DNA from: a virus
Reading direction: 5' to 3' (one strand)
Virus record (IMG/VR): IMGVR_UViG_3300034061_004640
Span: 1-58,344 of that record
Length of the DNA: 58,344 nucleotides
Below, piece after piece: positions 7,278 to 16,307 of the stretch. How positions within the stretch are numbered: position 1 is the first letter of the stretch; every line of letters starts with the position of its first letter. A model generated the notes under the pieces. That model had not been told where the DNA came from, searched no databases, and saw only the letters and a program-made list of their open reading frames with translations. A program made the position numbers and the translations under genes.

Positions 7278-8147
7278 TTATTTATTTAATTTAGTCAAAT
7301 ACTTACTAATATCCATTTTTAATATTGTATCAACAACATCTCGTGGTATTCTATATTCTTTGAATTCGGTATCTTCAGTTAAATGGACAATGACTCCACC
7401 AAGTAATGGTATGTTACCATACTTTGTCCCTTCCAACATTTTTAAGAGCAGTTTACCATAAAAAGGTAATTGGGTATTATAGTGCCCAAGTGCATTGTTA
7501 GGAAGGTTTTCAAAAGGTTTTTTCATAGGTTTGGTGTAGTCATTAACCTCCATATTTTTTTCCTTATTTGTCTTCCAATCGGTAATAACAATCCCAAACC
7601 CCGTTTTTAATTTATTAAACATTAACCATACCTTATCGGGTTGTCCCGTATATCCAAGTTTAGGATGACCTAAGACAATCTCCGTGTCAAGTAATACAGC
7701 ACCTCTTTCTTCCATTAGTGTTAAAAACTTCTTACCACCTTTAATCATTCGATCACCTTTCATCACTAATTCCAAGTCACACTCAAAAAGTGGTTGCCTC
7801 ACTTCTTTATCTAATTTAAATCTATTAACGGTTTCTAATTCAAGTTCATAATGAACTCTACTTCCCATATTTGTCGATATTAGACCACTTTGTTTCCACT
7901 CTTCTAAATAAGTGTGCATTAAATATGGATCACCTTTTGCCTTCCTTTTTGCCACTTCTTCTGTTGGAAACTCGTCATAAAACAACTTCATTACTTTTGA
8001 TACCGATGGGAAGTCGTCTCTGACTTTACCATTAACATCCAACATTGTGTATCTATGATTATCTTCTTCAAAAGTTAATTGAAACTCTTGTTGTTTTTGT
8101 GATATAATATCTCTTATTTCTTTTGCTATTTCTCTTAAATCTATCAT
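7278..8147 (-). CDS. PD-(D/E)XK family nuclease
   Basis: This 289-aa protein carries the layout of RecB/Cas4-type PD-(D/E)XK nucleases: His99 in GSRVHYELE, Glu156 in DTEIVLG, Asp171 in GYTGQPDKVWL, the core D190-W-K192 in VITDWKTNK, and Q226-xxx-Y230 in NTQLPFYGKLL. It probably cuts or trims DNA in replication or recombination. The start overlaps the primase stop by 4 nt (ATGA-type), tying it to the primase. No iron-sulphur cysteine cluster is visible, so Cas4 is unlikely. A role in host DNA breakdown is also possible. Confidence 0.85.
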   Translation of the reverse strand: MIDLREIAKEIRDIISQKQQEFQLTFEEDNHRYTMLDVNGKVRDDFPSVSKVMKLFYDEFPTEEVAKRKAKGDPYLMHTYLEEWKQSGLISTNMGSRVHYELELETVNRFKLDKEVRQPLFECDLELVMKGDRMIKGGKKFLTLMEERGAVLLDTEIVLGHPKLGYTGQPDKVWLMFNKLKTGFGIVITDWKTNKEKNMEVNDYTKPMKKPFENLPNNALGHYNTQLPFYGKLLLKMLEGTKYGNIPLLGGVIVHLTEDTEFKEYRIPRDVVDTILKMDISKYLTKLNK

Positions 8148-9061
8148 TTGAATTCTATGTAATATTTTTCTATGTCACCTTTAAGATCACATACATCTTT
8201 ATCTTTTGGTAGTTTCACTAACTTCACTCTATTGTATAGAGTCCCACCATTTAATTTATCATACAAGTTCTTTGCGTCGGTGTATGCATCACCATCCAAA
8301 CAAACTATTATATTCTTCTTTGCTTTGGAATACAATTTTTCCCATAAATTGTCAGTTAAAAACTTTCCCAATAGACATATTGAGTTATCCAAAAAGAAAC
8401 TATCGAATACACCCTCAACAAGGTATATATCTTTTTTCCAATCAATTAAACTCTCGTTGAAAATTAAGAAGTCTTTTGATGCTTCAGGGTTTTTGTATTT
8501 TAATTTACTTCTTGGGTTCCAAGACCTTGATACAAAAAAGTTTAACTCACCTTTTTTATCAAATGATGGGACTATTATTCTACCAGAATATTCTCCTTCC
8601 AAACATAATCCAATTTGGTATTTCTCAATTATCTCGTCAGTAATACCTCTTTTTTTAAGGTAGTTTAAAGCTTCCTTTCTTGGAATATGAAGTGGGTGAA
8701 CCTCATCAAACTTTTTATATTCTTTTGGTAGTTCAAGTTTTTTATAAACTTTTTCTTTTTTTTCAAACTCATCAGGTCTAATTAACTTATAGATTTTCTT
8801 ATCTTTTTTATTACCAAACTTATCAATAAGTTTTCCTAAGTGACCATGAGTTCCGTGTGTTTCAGCACAAGCCCAACATTTATAAACATGTTGTTGGTAG
8901 TTGATTTCAAGATTACCCTTTCCATCCAATTTATCGAGTCCTTTTATGGTGTACGAGCAGACAGGACAATCTACCGAGATTTGTCCTCTGATTTCATTTA
9001 TCATTTTTGGTTCTCCAAAAATGTTACCAATAAGATCTATGATTAGTTCTTCTGCTTCCAC
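8144..9061 (-). CDS. DnaG-type DNA primase
   Basis: This 305-aa protein makes RNA primers for lagging-strand synthesis together with the helicase at 44262-45644. A zinc ribbon has Cys32, Cys35, Cys62 and Cys65 (CPVC and CWAC). The TOPRIM catalytic domain shows Glu216 in YLVEGVFDS and Asp256/Asp258 in CLDGDA, followed by KDVCDL near 288-293. The length is close to T4 gp61, and no helicase domain is fused. The listed start is GTG at 9061; the next in-frame ATG is at 9004 (MINEIRG), still ahead of the zinc ribbon. A candidate promoter ends only 5 nt before the GTG, so translation would be leaderless from GTG or begin at the ATG. Confidence 0.92.
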   Translation of the reverse strand: MEAEELIIDLIGNIFGEPKMINEIRGQISVDCPVCSYTIKGLDKLDGKGNLEINYQQHVYKCWACAETHGTHGHLGKLIDKFGNKKDKKIYKLIRPDEFEKKEKVYKKLELPKEYKKFDEVHPLHIPRKEALNYLKKRGITDEIIEKYQIGLCLEGEYSGRIIVPSFDKKGELNFFVSRSWNPRSKLKYKNPEASKDFLIFNESLIDWKKDIYLVEGVFDSFFLDNSICLLGKFLTDNLWEKLYSKAKKNIIVCLDGDAYTDAKNLYDKLNGGTLYNRVKLVKLPKDKDVCDLKGDIEKYYIEFK

Positions 9062-9065
9062 CCCT

Positions 9066-9095
9066 AAAAGATAAGAATAATAAGGGGAATGTCAA
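9066..9095 (-). promoter_or_regulatory. Candidate Bacteroidetes-type promoter for primase
   Basis: On the minus strand, TTG at 9095-9093 is followed after exactly 19 nt by TATCTTTT at 9073-9066, one mismatch from TAnnTTTG. It lies in the 74-nt gap between the RuvC-like and primase genes. Adjacent to it, at 9100-9115, is an inverted repeat (CGGTTT and AAACCG arms) that could be an operator. Confidence 0.5.
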
Positions 9096-9135
9096 TTACC
9101 GGTTTAAAAACCGATTTTTTGTGGTAATAATAATT

Positions 9136-9738
9136 TTACCAAATTTTTTGTTCTTTCATATACCCAAGAACGCATGTGTAAGAATCGGCCATATCAAAAC
9201 ATTCTTTTTTCAATGTATTGTTTTTTGTAAAAAGCCATGTAATTTGTGGTTCCTTATCTGAAACCTTTTTCCAAATAATTTCCTTCTTATCGATATCTTT
9301 TGGTAATCCGCCAAATAACACATACTTGTCTTTATCATTTTTTTGAGTAAGATCAGGCCAAGCATATTTTCTAGAGTTATAGGTTGAGATATAATTTGGG
9401 ATAATACCTAATGTATCATAAATAGACTTAGTGATCATAGAGTTATATCTTAATAATGTACCCACTGTCCACACATTGTTTGAATTTAGGAGTGGTTCTT
9501 CAATAATCACTTTAGTAATTCCTAAATTTCTATATCCCTCTAATTTTTCTTCAAAAGCAACTACTTTTAAAAGTAACTCTTCTATTTTATCTTCAGGTTT
9601 TGGTTTGATTACCGGTGAAAAATGAGTTAGCTCAAGTAATTCTTTTGTTTGAATGTCGAACAATGACCATCCAATTGTTTTAGTGGAAATGTCCAAACCT
9701 AACACTTTAGGTGAATTTTTAAAATCTTGTTTTGTCAT
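9136..9738 (-). CDS. RuvC-like Holliday-junction resolvase (RNase H fold)
   Basis: This 200-aa protein shows the RuvC catalytic pattern: Asp16 in VLGLDISTKTIGW (first strand), Glu80/Glu81 in VIIEEP, and Asp182-x-x-Asp185 in FDMADSY near the C-terminus, matching the D-E-D-D set of RuvC. It would resolve branched DNA before packaging, the job done in T4 by the unrelated endonuclease VII. It follows the tail-protein gene by 6 nt and opens the second replication/repair block. Other RNase H-fold nucleases cannot be excluded, but the DxxD spacing favours RuvC. Confidence 0.85.
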   Translation of the reverse strand: MTKQDFKNSPKVLGLDISTKTIGWSLFDIQTKELLELTHFSPVIKPKPEDKIEELLLKVVAFEEKLEGYRNLGITKVIIEEPLLNSNNVWTVGTLLRYNSMITKSIYDTLGIIPNYISTYNSRKYAWPDLTQKNDKDKYVLFGGLPKDIDKKEIIWKKVSDKEPQITWLFTKNNTLKKECFDMADSYTCVLGYMKEQKIW

Positions 9739-9744
9739 AACTAA

Positions 9745-11955
9745 TTAGAAATCCAATTTAACAGGATACTGTTGTATACCCTGTCTTTTTTCAGGGGACT
9801 GTATCTTAGAAATAACCATAAGTTCTTTTTGGTCATTGTAAAGAGCAACCTCAGTTACATAAGGTGCTGTTCCGTCCCATGTAGGATTTGTTGAGTTTAG
9901 AAATTGTGTTTGTCCTAAATTACAAAGGAAGTTCATAACATAAATTGTTGCCTGAATATCAGTCTTCAATACGCCGTAAAAATAATATTCTCCACCAAAA
10001 TTCAAAGTTACTCCTGTTGAACCCAAACTTGGTAAGTCAATGTAATTTGTTAGATCATATGTTGGCGCATTATCGTACATATCTTTAGTGATTTGTATCG
10101 TAGATCCAGTTAAACCACTCACAGTTAAAAATCCATTAGTTGTTGACGCAGATAATTGAGTCATAACATCAATTTCTTTCCATGCTGTTGAGTTCGGTCT
10201 TGTCGTACCACTACTAACCTTTTGTACTAAAACTTTCATTTGATTCGCAGTGTATCCTGTAGGTATTGTTGAAGTATTTGAAATTAAGAAAGGAAATTCA
10301 TTTCCAAATTTTAAGAATATATTATATGTAGGTTGATTAGGGTCAAATAAAACAGGATTAACTCTAGTGTAGTAATTACAATGTAATGAATTTGTAAATG
10401 CCGAATTATTAAATCTGTAAGTCACAAATACTGACTCTGTATTAGCACTCAAAAGTCCTTCATCTTCACCTAATACGCCTTCACATGCGTTTGGTATTAT
10501 GGTTCCTATTTTAGGTGCTGGTAATGTCCAAGATCTATTTGATTTATAACTCAATGCCGCCACGATTTCATCGTCATCAAAAATAACCATTTTATAATCA
10601 GGGAAAACTTTACCAACTCTACTTGGTTTTCCATCCGCATTCGCGTGTGTATCCCATAGGTAATAATATCTCAAACCAGGATTATTAAATTGTGCATCTT
10701 TTTTTGATTTTATGTATTGAGCTTCGAACAGATTTTGACTAGTGAATCCAGATGGGTCTGTGTAAAAATCTTGTCCTATTGTTGCGTTGGTGTTCTTATG
10801 CCACATTAACCATGGAATACTTATCTTGAAGTTTCTGGCTTGTCCAGTCCCACCAGGGTTTGTATCATCATACGGTTGTTGTGCAAATTTTTCACCATAA
10901 AAGTTATCTATCGCTTGATTTGTATAGTGTATAATGGCAATTGATTTTTGATCACTCGGACTAAGGATAATGTTTTGATCGAGTGAGTTAGTAAAATAAA
11001 CAGATCCTGTATCAACTTGACCGCTATTAGAAGTGTATCCGAAATATTCTTTTGAACCTGTATAACCTGTGGACTTATAGTAATTAAAATCTTGAACATT
11101 GTTTGGGAATACTCCGGCCGGTGACTCAGTCCATGGAATATTCATATTCCAAACTTTAACATCAGATTGGGATACATCACAGTTTGTTTCGTAATTAAAT
11201 ACATTTGATGCCCAATATATTTGTGGTGTAATGGAATCGTACAATGAGGTCATCCCTGATGGATAAAACAAAGCATATGATGTTCCAGAATAACCCATAG
11301 TACTAAAATTAGGCACATCTCTATCAAGTTGTACTGTGACAGTAGTATTTCCAGATGTGTTTCCAGTAATAGCAACTACAGTATATGTAAACATGGATGA
11401 ATTACCACTTACAGGAGTGATTGAGTTAGTCGTAAACAATGTTAAAAACATACCAGGTGTCACCGTACCCGACACAGTTGGTGCTAAGGATCCTAAGTTA
11501 ATAGTTATTGTATTACCTGATGTAAGTCCAGAATTAAACACATAATAGTTAGGATTAATAGTATATGCGGAAGAAGTATAAGCACTAAAGTTAAATGTCG
11601 ATGCGGTCGATCCTGTAAAAAAACCTCTTGGCGCTGCAGAGTTATAAATATTATCAACATATGATGCATCATATGGTATACCATAGGTGGATCCTGAAGT
11701 CGAGTCTAAAAATAAAGGATATTTAACATGGTGTCTATTACTTTCTGGTGCCGGTGTCAAGTTTTGAGCGTTATACTGTGGCATCAAAACATTCAACTGA
11801 GAAGGTACTAAATTGTCTATCGTGTTGTAAGAAACTTCACTATCACCAACTTGAAAATAAGAGATGTTGAAATTTCCTTGGGACATCCTTTTTCTAGCAG
11901 CATCCGTTAAAATCGTACTAATTAATGGTCCTGTTATTTTATTAATATATGACAT
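9745..11955 (-). CDS. Large tail/baseplate-associated structural protein
   Basis: This 736-aa protein is rich in Ser, Thr, Asn and Tyr, typical of beta-rich phage tail proteins. The N-terminus (ISTILTDAARKRMSQGNF, then ISYFQVGDSEVSYN) and the C-terminal VTEVALYNDQKELMVISKIQ resemble conserved ends of phage fibre/collar proteins, where a phrase like TEIGLYDANGELI recurs. I recognise no enzyme motif. It is the last structural gene before the RuvC-like gene and is separated from the SprB-repeat protein gene by 26 nt. It could be a fibre-attachment or collar protein. Confidence 0.75.
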   Translation of the reverse strand: MSYINKITGPLISTILTDAARKRMSQGNFNISYFQVGDSEVSYNTIDNLVPSQLNVLMPQYNAQNLTPAPESNRHHVKYPLFLDSTSGSTYGIPYDASYVDNIYNSAAPRGFFTGSTASTFNFSAYTSSAYTINPNYYVFNSGLTSGNTITINLGSLAPTVSGTVTPGMFLTLFTTNSITPVSGNSSMFTYTVVAITGNTSGNTTVTVQLDRDVPNFSTMGYSGTSYALFYPSGMTSLYDSITPQIYWASNVFNYETNCDVSQSDVKVWNMNIPWTESPAGVFPNNVQDFNYYKSTGYTGSKEYFGYTSNSGQVDTGSVYFTNSLDQNIILSPSDQKSIAIIHYTNQAIDNFYGEKFAQQPYDDTNPGGTGQARNFKISIPWLMWHKNTNATIGQDFYTDPSGFTSQNLFEAQYIKSKKDAQFNNPGLRYYYLWDTHANADGKPSRVGKVFPDYKMVIFDDDEIVAALSYKSNRSWTLPAPKIGTIIPNACEGVLGEDEGLLSANTESVFVTYRFNNSAFTNSLHCNYYTRVNPVLFDPNQPTYNIFLKFGNEFPFLISNTSTIPTGYTANQMKVLVQKVSSGTTRPNSTAWKEIDVMTQLSASTTNGFLTVSGLTGSTIQITKDMYDNAPTYDLTNYIDLPSLGSTGVTLNFGGEYYFYGVLKTDIQATIYVMNFLCNLGQTQFLNSTNPTWDGTAPYVTEVALYNDQKELMVISKIQSPEKRQGIQQYPVKLDF

Positions 11956-11981
11956 ATTTTATAAATACTTTATTTTTTTAT

Positions 11982-13607
11982 TTATCCCGCAATTGATACA
12001 TTACCACCAGGACTAATCAATACAATAGATTGTCTAAAGTTACTAAACGATATAGGTGATACGGAAGTGTTTATACTTTCGCAAATATTTTGATTCACTA
12101 AAGTTATATTCGAAAGGGAGATACTATCTGCAGTTTCACCAAAGTTCGTACAAGGGAATGTACTATCAGCCGTACTAATAGTTGATACTACATTACTACT
12201 AACCGTTCCTGCTCCAACAATTCTAGCACTGTAAGTTCTTGTTCTAGCACTTGTCTGATATGATATATAGTTAGTACTCGAATTACAAGCGTTTGTTGTT
12301 GATACTGATGATGTAATTGTGGAAGCTGAAGATAAATATTGACCTCCACCTGTCGTACCTGTTGTAACACTATGTACTATTGTAGGTGTTATGTTTGTTA
12401 TTCCTCTTGTAAAATTAGTTACATGTGTCACATTAAACAATAATTGTCTACCCGCAGGTAAAGATGGCGACACACTTACTACCCAATTATAAACCTTAGA
12501 TACACTACCTGTCGATGTGGTTGTTTGTCCATTAGTTGGTACAAAATTTAAGGAAACAGTATATTGGGTTACACTTGTGGATGATTGGAGGTTGACGGCA
12601 TTTGCCGATATGTTCCCATCAAAATCTTGTACATAAACAGTATATACACCATTAGATAAGTTTGTAAATGAGTTTGATACTTGGTAAGATGCTGGTGTAT
12701 TAATCAATGAATATGTATATGGTGGGTCTCCACCAATAACATTACTTACTTGTATACTTCCATTAGATGCTGCTGTACAACTTGGGTTATTTGTGGTAAT
12801 AATTGCCGAAATTGTGGCTGAACAGTTACCTAAACTCACCGAAACAGTTCTACTACTTCCTAAAACATTCCAAATTCCAATTGGTGGACTGACTGCCGAT
12901 GGTAATGAAGGTTGACCATTAAGTTGCCAACCATTTATCATCCACATGGTGTTTGCCGTGTTGTAATACATTGTTTGAGACGGTGTGGAGGCAGTCCAAG
13001 AAGGGTAACCATTTATTGTTCCACCTGAAAGAAACTGATACTGTGTTTGTGAACCTTGGTAATTTGAGGTCACACATAATCCTGAAACATTCAACAACGC
13101 AGGAACTGTTGGTAAACATTCCCCACAAGAATCAAAAGGACCTGAAACAAATACAGGTTCATAATTATAATAAGTTTGATTAGTATACAATATTACTCCT
13201 GTTCTATTCCAACACCCACTCTGACCATTAATACTGTAAACCTCATCTATAACATATTGACTTTGTGTGATATCTGCTAAATAAAAAATAACATTTGTGG
13301 GATCAATACAGTTTTCAAATCTTTGTAAATAAAAAGTATCAAACTCAACAGTACATGTTGTAGTTGCACTAAAATCACCATAATAATCAACAACTGTTGC
13401 GGTATAGTCACCAAATTGTAGGTTTGTAATATTTTGATTTGCCGATCCATTGCTCCATGTAACAGAGTATGGTGGTGTTCCACCAGTGATTATTAAGTTA
13501 ATTGCACCGTCCTGAGTAAAAGGGGTATATGCATCTGTAACCACACATTCTACTCCCATAGGAAATAATGTTATTACTTGACAAGAATTACCAGATAAAG
13601 CAGGCAT
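11982..13607 (-). CDS. Tail adhesin-like protein with two SprB-type repeats
   Basis: This 541-aa protein is probably part of the host-recognition apparatus. Residues about 30-80 form a SprB-like repeat (GGTPPYSVTWSNGSANQNIT, then DYTATVVDYYGD). Residues about 101-166 form a Cys-rich module ending in DSCGEC, shared with the 536-aa protein at 13844-15454. Residues about 178-262 form a module with NGYPSWTAS and MYYNT, also shared with that protein. Residues about 278-335 form a second SprB-like repeat (GGDPPYTYSL, NGVYTVYVQDFDGN). The C-terminal 200 residues are Ser/Thr-rich and unrecognised. SprB is the Flavobacterium gliding adhesin, so the repeat type suggests a Bacteroidetes host. No signal peptide is visible, as expected for a virion protein. 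Confidence 0.82.
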   Translation of the reverse strand: MPALSGNSCQVITLFPMGVECVVTDAYTPFTQDGAINLIITGGTPPYSVTWSNGSANQNITNLQFGDYTATVVDYYGDFSATTTCTVEFDTFYLQRFENCIDPTNVIFYLADITQSQYVIDEVYSINGQSGCWNRTGVILYTNQTYYNYEPVFVSGPFDSCGECLPTVPALLNVSGLCVTSNYQGSQTQYQFLSGGTINGYPSWTASTPSQTMYYNTANTMWMINGWQLNGQPSLPSAVSPPIGIWNVLGSSRTVSVSLGNCSATISAIITTNNPSCTAASNGSIQVSNVIGGDPPYTYSLINTPASYQVSNSFTNLSNGVYTVYVQDFDGNISANAVNLQSSTSVTQYTVSLNFVPTNGQTTTSTGSVSKVYNWVVSVSPSLPAGRQLLFNVTHVTNFTRGITNITPTIVHSVTTGTTGGGQYLSSASTITSSVSTTNACNSSTNYISYQTSARTRTYSARIVGAGTVSSNVVSTISTADSTFPCTNFGETADSISLSNITLVNQNICESINTSVSPISFSNFRQSIVLISPGGNVSIAG

Positions 13608-13618
13608 CTAACAAATTA

Positions 13619-13840
13619 TTAAGTATAAACAGCACAAAAGGTACATCCATTTGCACTATTCAATTTTATCGCATATTGCGTGGCAACTTCATATACTGAG
13701 GGTAATGTGAAGGTGTGTGGTAACGAGTTAATTGTCTTAATATATTGACAACTTGATGTCGTGGAACAATCATCACAAATCCATAAATCTATTGGTGTTG
13801 TTGCCCCTGTTACTGATTGTATTGTTACTGATGTACTCAT
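13619..13840 (-). CDS. Small module protein of a three-member family
   Basis: This 73-aa protein reads as one small beta module: SVTGATTPIDLWICDDC, then SCQYIKTINSLPHTFTLP, then YAIKLNSANGCTF. The same pattern forms the 92-aa protein at 22421-22699 and the first about 70 residues of the 378-aa protein at 19739-20875. It lies between two large modular tail-protein genes with gaps of 11 and 3 nt. It is probably a virion or fibre accessory protein. Confidence 0.75.
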   Translation of the reverse strand: MSTSVTIQSVTGATTPIDLWICDDCSTTSSCQYIKTINSLPHTFTLPSVYEVATQYAIKLNSANGCTFCAVYT

Positions 13841-13843
13841 AAA

Positions 13844-15454
13844 TTAACAATTTCCATTTACTCTACAAAACTGTGTTATTTGTCCATTTACATCAACAGA
13901 ATATATGAATCCATTATATCTAATATAGTCTTCAATTATTGGTTCAGTAAGAGAACTATCTTGATAAATAAAGTTTCCTGTTTCTAAAGTGTCAACCGTA
14001 GATGAAGTATAGAATGTTAGATTAGTACCTCCGTCCGTCAACTGACAAACAGGACACGATACACTAAAACCACCTTGAGCTGACCAAGATTTATATGTAA
14101 ATGTTGGCGTTGGTGTTGGTGTTAAACACTCAAGACATGTCACATATGTTGTTGCAGTTGAAGCGGTAAATATTGGTTGGTTTGACCATTTGTAACCACT
14201 TGGTGGTGAATACCTAACAAAGAACCCAATATATGTAAAACATCCAATATTTTGATCTTTGATTATATCACCAATGTTCACATTACTTGGTGGTGTTTCA
14301 TCTTGTACAATCATCAGATTATTATTACACCCTGTGAATACAAATTGAGTATACGGTTCATAAGTCACAACAGGTGTTGGTGTTGGGCTCGAAGTTGGTG
14401 TAGGTGTTGGTGTTGCGGTAGGAGTAGGTGTTGGTGTTGGTGTGACACATCCAACACATGACCCATATGTTGCCAAAATAGAATTTAAATAGTTTGACGG
14501 GCTACCTGCAATATCTTCAGTGTATGTGACACATCTGACTTGATTATCAATTCTTGCTTGTAATGTAGTTCCTGTCGCAATAGTCGTTGTACCACTAATT
14601 ATTGGTCCACCCACATAATAAATCTGACCATTATTACAATCTTCCAATACTTTTATTGTTGGGCAATTAAAATATCCTTGTTCAACCACAAATACAACAC
14701 TCTCACCAGTTATTGTGTACTGATAGTTTGGTGTTGGTGTAGGTGTTGGGGTAGGTGTAGGTGTTGGGGTAGTGACTGCACTAAATGTAATTGTAGCCGT
14801 AAAAACACAAGGTGTTGGCGTAGGTGTCGGTGTTGGTGTCGGAGTAGGACTAGATGTAGGTGTCGGTGTTGGTGTGGGTGTTACAAAATCACAATCTAAT
14901 GAAGCGTTAAAAGTTAGTCCTGAACAAGGGTTTGCCGGTGTTGGGGTCGGTAAGCAAGATCCTGTATAGGAAATTGTTTCACTTAGATCTGGACAGGTCG
15001 CATTAGTTGGTTGTGACCCAAAAAAGTAACATGTCCCAGATAAGGAATTACTAAGACACCAACGAGTTCCCGTAAAATAAACAAAACCATTTGTCGATCC
15101 TGTCCAATACGGGTATCCGCCATTAGTTCCGGCAACTTCATAAACACCACTATACCCACTATAGGTATCGTTGTTTATTGTGATACAAATTTCATTACTA
15201 CAAAAAGCAGAAGAGTTACAAGCAGTTGCAGAACAATTAGCTTGTAATGTATAAACCCCATCGGGCACAAAACTCACACTTGTATAACCTGATGTGAACG
15301 CAGAAACAATCGTATAACAACCATTAGGAACGGTTGTGTCTGATTGAAAGGAAAAAACTGATGTTACTGCGGAAGTCGCCCCTGTCCAATTACTCTCATC
15401 GGTAAAGAACTGATATCCAGGATAATAACAACCTTCAAATAAAATATTTGCCAT
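13844..15454 (-). CDS. Modular Thr-Pro-linked, Cys-rich tail protein
   Basis: This 536-aa protein is a chain of small modules joined by Thr-Pro linkers. Residues about 88-168 hold a module with NGGYPYWTGS and VYFTGTRWCLS, also present in the 541-aa protein. PT linkers lie near 191-214, 228-243, 333-357 and 440-448. Two Cys-rich modules lie between them, ending in GSCVGC and VTCLEC. The last about 80 residues (GNFIYQDSSLTEPI, DYIRYNGFIYSV) match the C-terminal module of the 890-aa protein at 22702-25374; both proteins end in Cys. It is probably a fibre or surface adhesin. The gene lies directly downstream of the glycosyltransferase cassette. Confidence 0.82.
   Translation of the reverse strand: MANILFEGCYYPGYQFFTDESNWTGATSAVTSVFSFQSDTTVPNGCYTIVSAFTSGYTSVSFVPDGVYTLQANCSATACNSSAFCSNEICITINNDTYSGYSGVYEVAGTNGGYPYWTGSTNGFVYFTGTRWCLSNSLSGTCYFFGSQPTNATCPDLSETISYTGSCLPTPTPANPCSGLTFNASLDCDFVTPTPTPTPTSSPTPTPTPTPTPTPCVFTATITFSAVTTPTPTPTPTPTPTPNYQYTITGESVVFVVEQGYFNCPTIKVLEDCNNGQIYYVGGPIISGTTTIATGTTLQARIDNQVRCVTYTEDIAGSPSNYLNSILATYGSCVGCVTPTPTPTPTATPTPTPTSSPTPTPVVTYEPYTQFVFTGCNNNLMIVQDETPPSNVNIGDIIKDQNIGCFTYIGFFVRYSPPSGYKWSNQPIFTASTATTYVTCLECLTPTPTPTFTYKSWSAQGGFSVSCPVCQLTDGGTNLTFYTSSTVDTLETGNFIYQDSSLTEPIIEDYIRYNGFIYSVDVNGQITQFCRVNGNC
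14102..14952. repeat. Hexanucleotide repeat tracts encoding Thr-Pro linkers
   Basis: Several tracts (14102-14123, 14371-14444, 14730-14772, 14811-14882, 14935-14952) are built from near-identical GGTGTT/GGTGTA/GGTGTC hexamers on the plus strand, read as Thr-Pro on the minus strand. The same repeat recurs at 20465-20657 and 22989-23091 in other genes. Confidence 0.9.
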
Positions 15455-15509
15455 TTAGGTTTAACTTTATTATATAAATAATCAAATATTCGTTTTATTA
15501 AAGATTTTA

Positions 15510-16307
15510 TTATAAGAATAGATCAATATATTCTCTCCATCCACACTTTATCAAATTGTATTTTTCAGGATCAGATAGATACATAAAGTCAAACATTTTT
15601 TCATCACTACCAACATACTCATTGTTAATAGAATTAAGTGTAACCTTTTCAAAAATCTTAACCGCATCTTCTATTTTATTTTTCGGTACGAACAAAGACC
15701 CTCCTTGAATAAACCTTGTTTGTGAAAGTGCGTGGAATTCTTGGTTTTCGACTCTCACATAATCGTGATGACAGAAAAATGTTATTTTATCATTATCAAG
15801 TTTATTAATTTTTTCTAAATTTGGCCAGTGTACATTTTTTTGCGGGTGGTCTTCTCTAATCACTCCCGCATCTGCCCAAACATATAAGTCAGCATCAAAA
15901 TAATTATTTTTGTATGAGTCTAAGATGTAATACAACTTACTAAACATTACAACATTGTACAACGGTTTTGTCATTTCTGGTACATCAAATTGTATTTTCT
16001 TTTTAAATGACTCGGATGACATTAAATTTTGGAGAGGTTCATTAAATGTTTTATAACCGTCGATTTGTTCTAAAGGTTGTATCACAAAAATTGTCTTTTC
16101 TAAGTTGGGGTCAACCTCTTTTCTGAAATTCATGATTTGATCCTTAAACTTTTCTTCGGTGTAAATTATCAAATTAGTATCCAAATAAAGCAAACTTCTC
16201 ATCCACCAAATATATGTGTGATAAGACATCGTAAAATTGTCCCATTTATCTCTTCCTATATCAAATAGCGCGGTGACTAATGCCGTTTTCTTTATATCCA
16301 TTCCCAA
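15510..16307 (-). CDS. HtrL/YibB-family glycosyltransferase-like protein
   Basis: This 265-aa protein matches my recollection of the HtrL/YibB (WlaTC) family: TALVTALFDIGRDKW near the start, a central DADLYVWADAGVIRED, and CGWREYIDLFL at the end. Members are linked to surface-polysaccharide loci and are predicted nucleotide-sugar-dependent transferases. The DAD and WADAG segments (near 139-147) are candidate metal/sugar sites. It is the last gene of a five-gene cassette and its start overlaps the previous gene by 16 nt (Met3 is an alternative). Whether it acts on virion proteins, host glycans or DNA is not shown. Confidence 0.78.
   Translation of the reverse strand: MGMDIKKTALVTALFDIGRDKWDNFTMSYHTYIWWMRSLLYLDTNLIIYTEEKFKDQIMNFRKEVDPNLEKTIFVIQPLEQIDGYKTFNEPLQNLMSSESFKKKIQFDVPEMTKPLYNVVMFSKLYYILDSYKNNYFDADLYVWADAGVIREDHPQKNVHWPNLEKINKLDNDKITFFCHHDYVRVENQEFHALSQTRFIQGGSLFVPKNKIEDAVKIFEKVTLNSINNEYVGSDEKMFDFMYLSDPEKYNLIKCGWREYIDLFL

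Noticed and set aside
8172-8663. 163-codon plus-strand open frame opposite the primase gene
   Set aside because: It mirrors a well-supported primase with intact catalytic motifs, has no promoter, and all other genes run on the minus strand.
9100-9121. Inverted repeat followed by T-run read as a plus-strand terminator
   Set aside because: No plus-strand gene exists to terminate; an operator or chance palindrome is more likely.
14102-14952. Repeats considered as a CRISPR array
   Set aside because: The units are contiguous 6-bp coding repeats with no unique spacers and they translate as Thr-Pro linkers.
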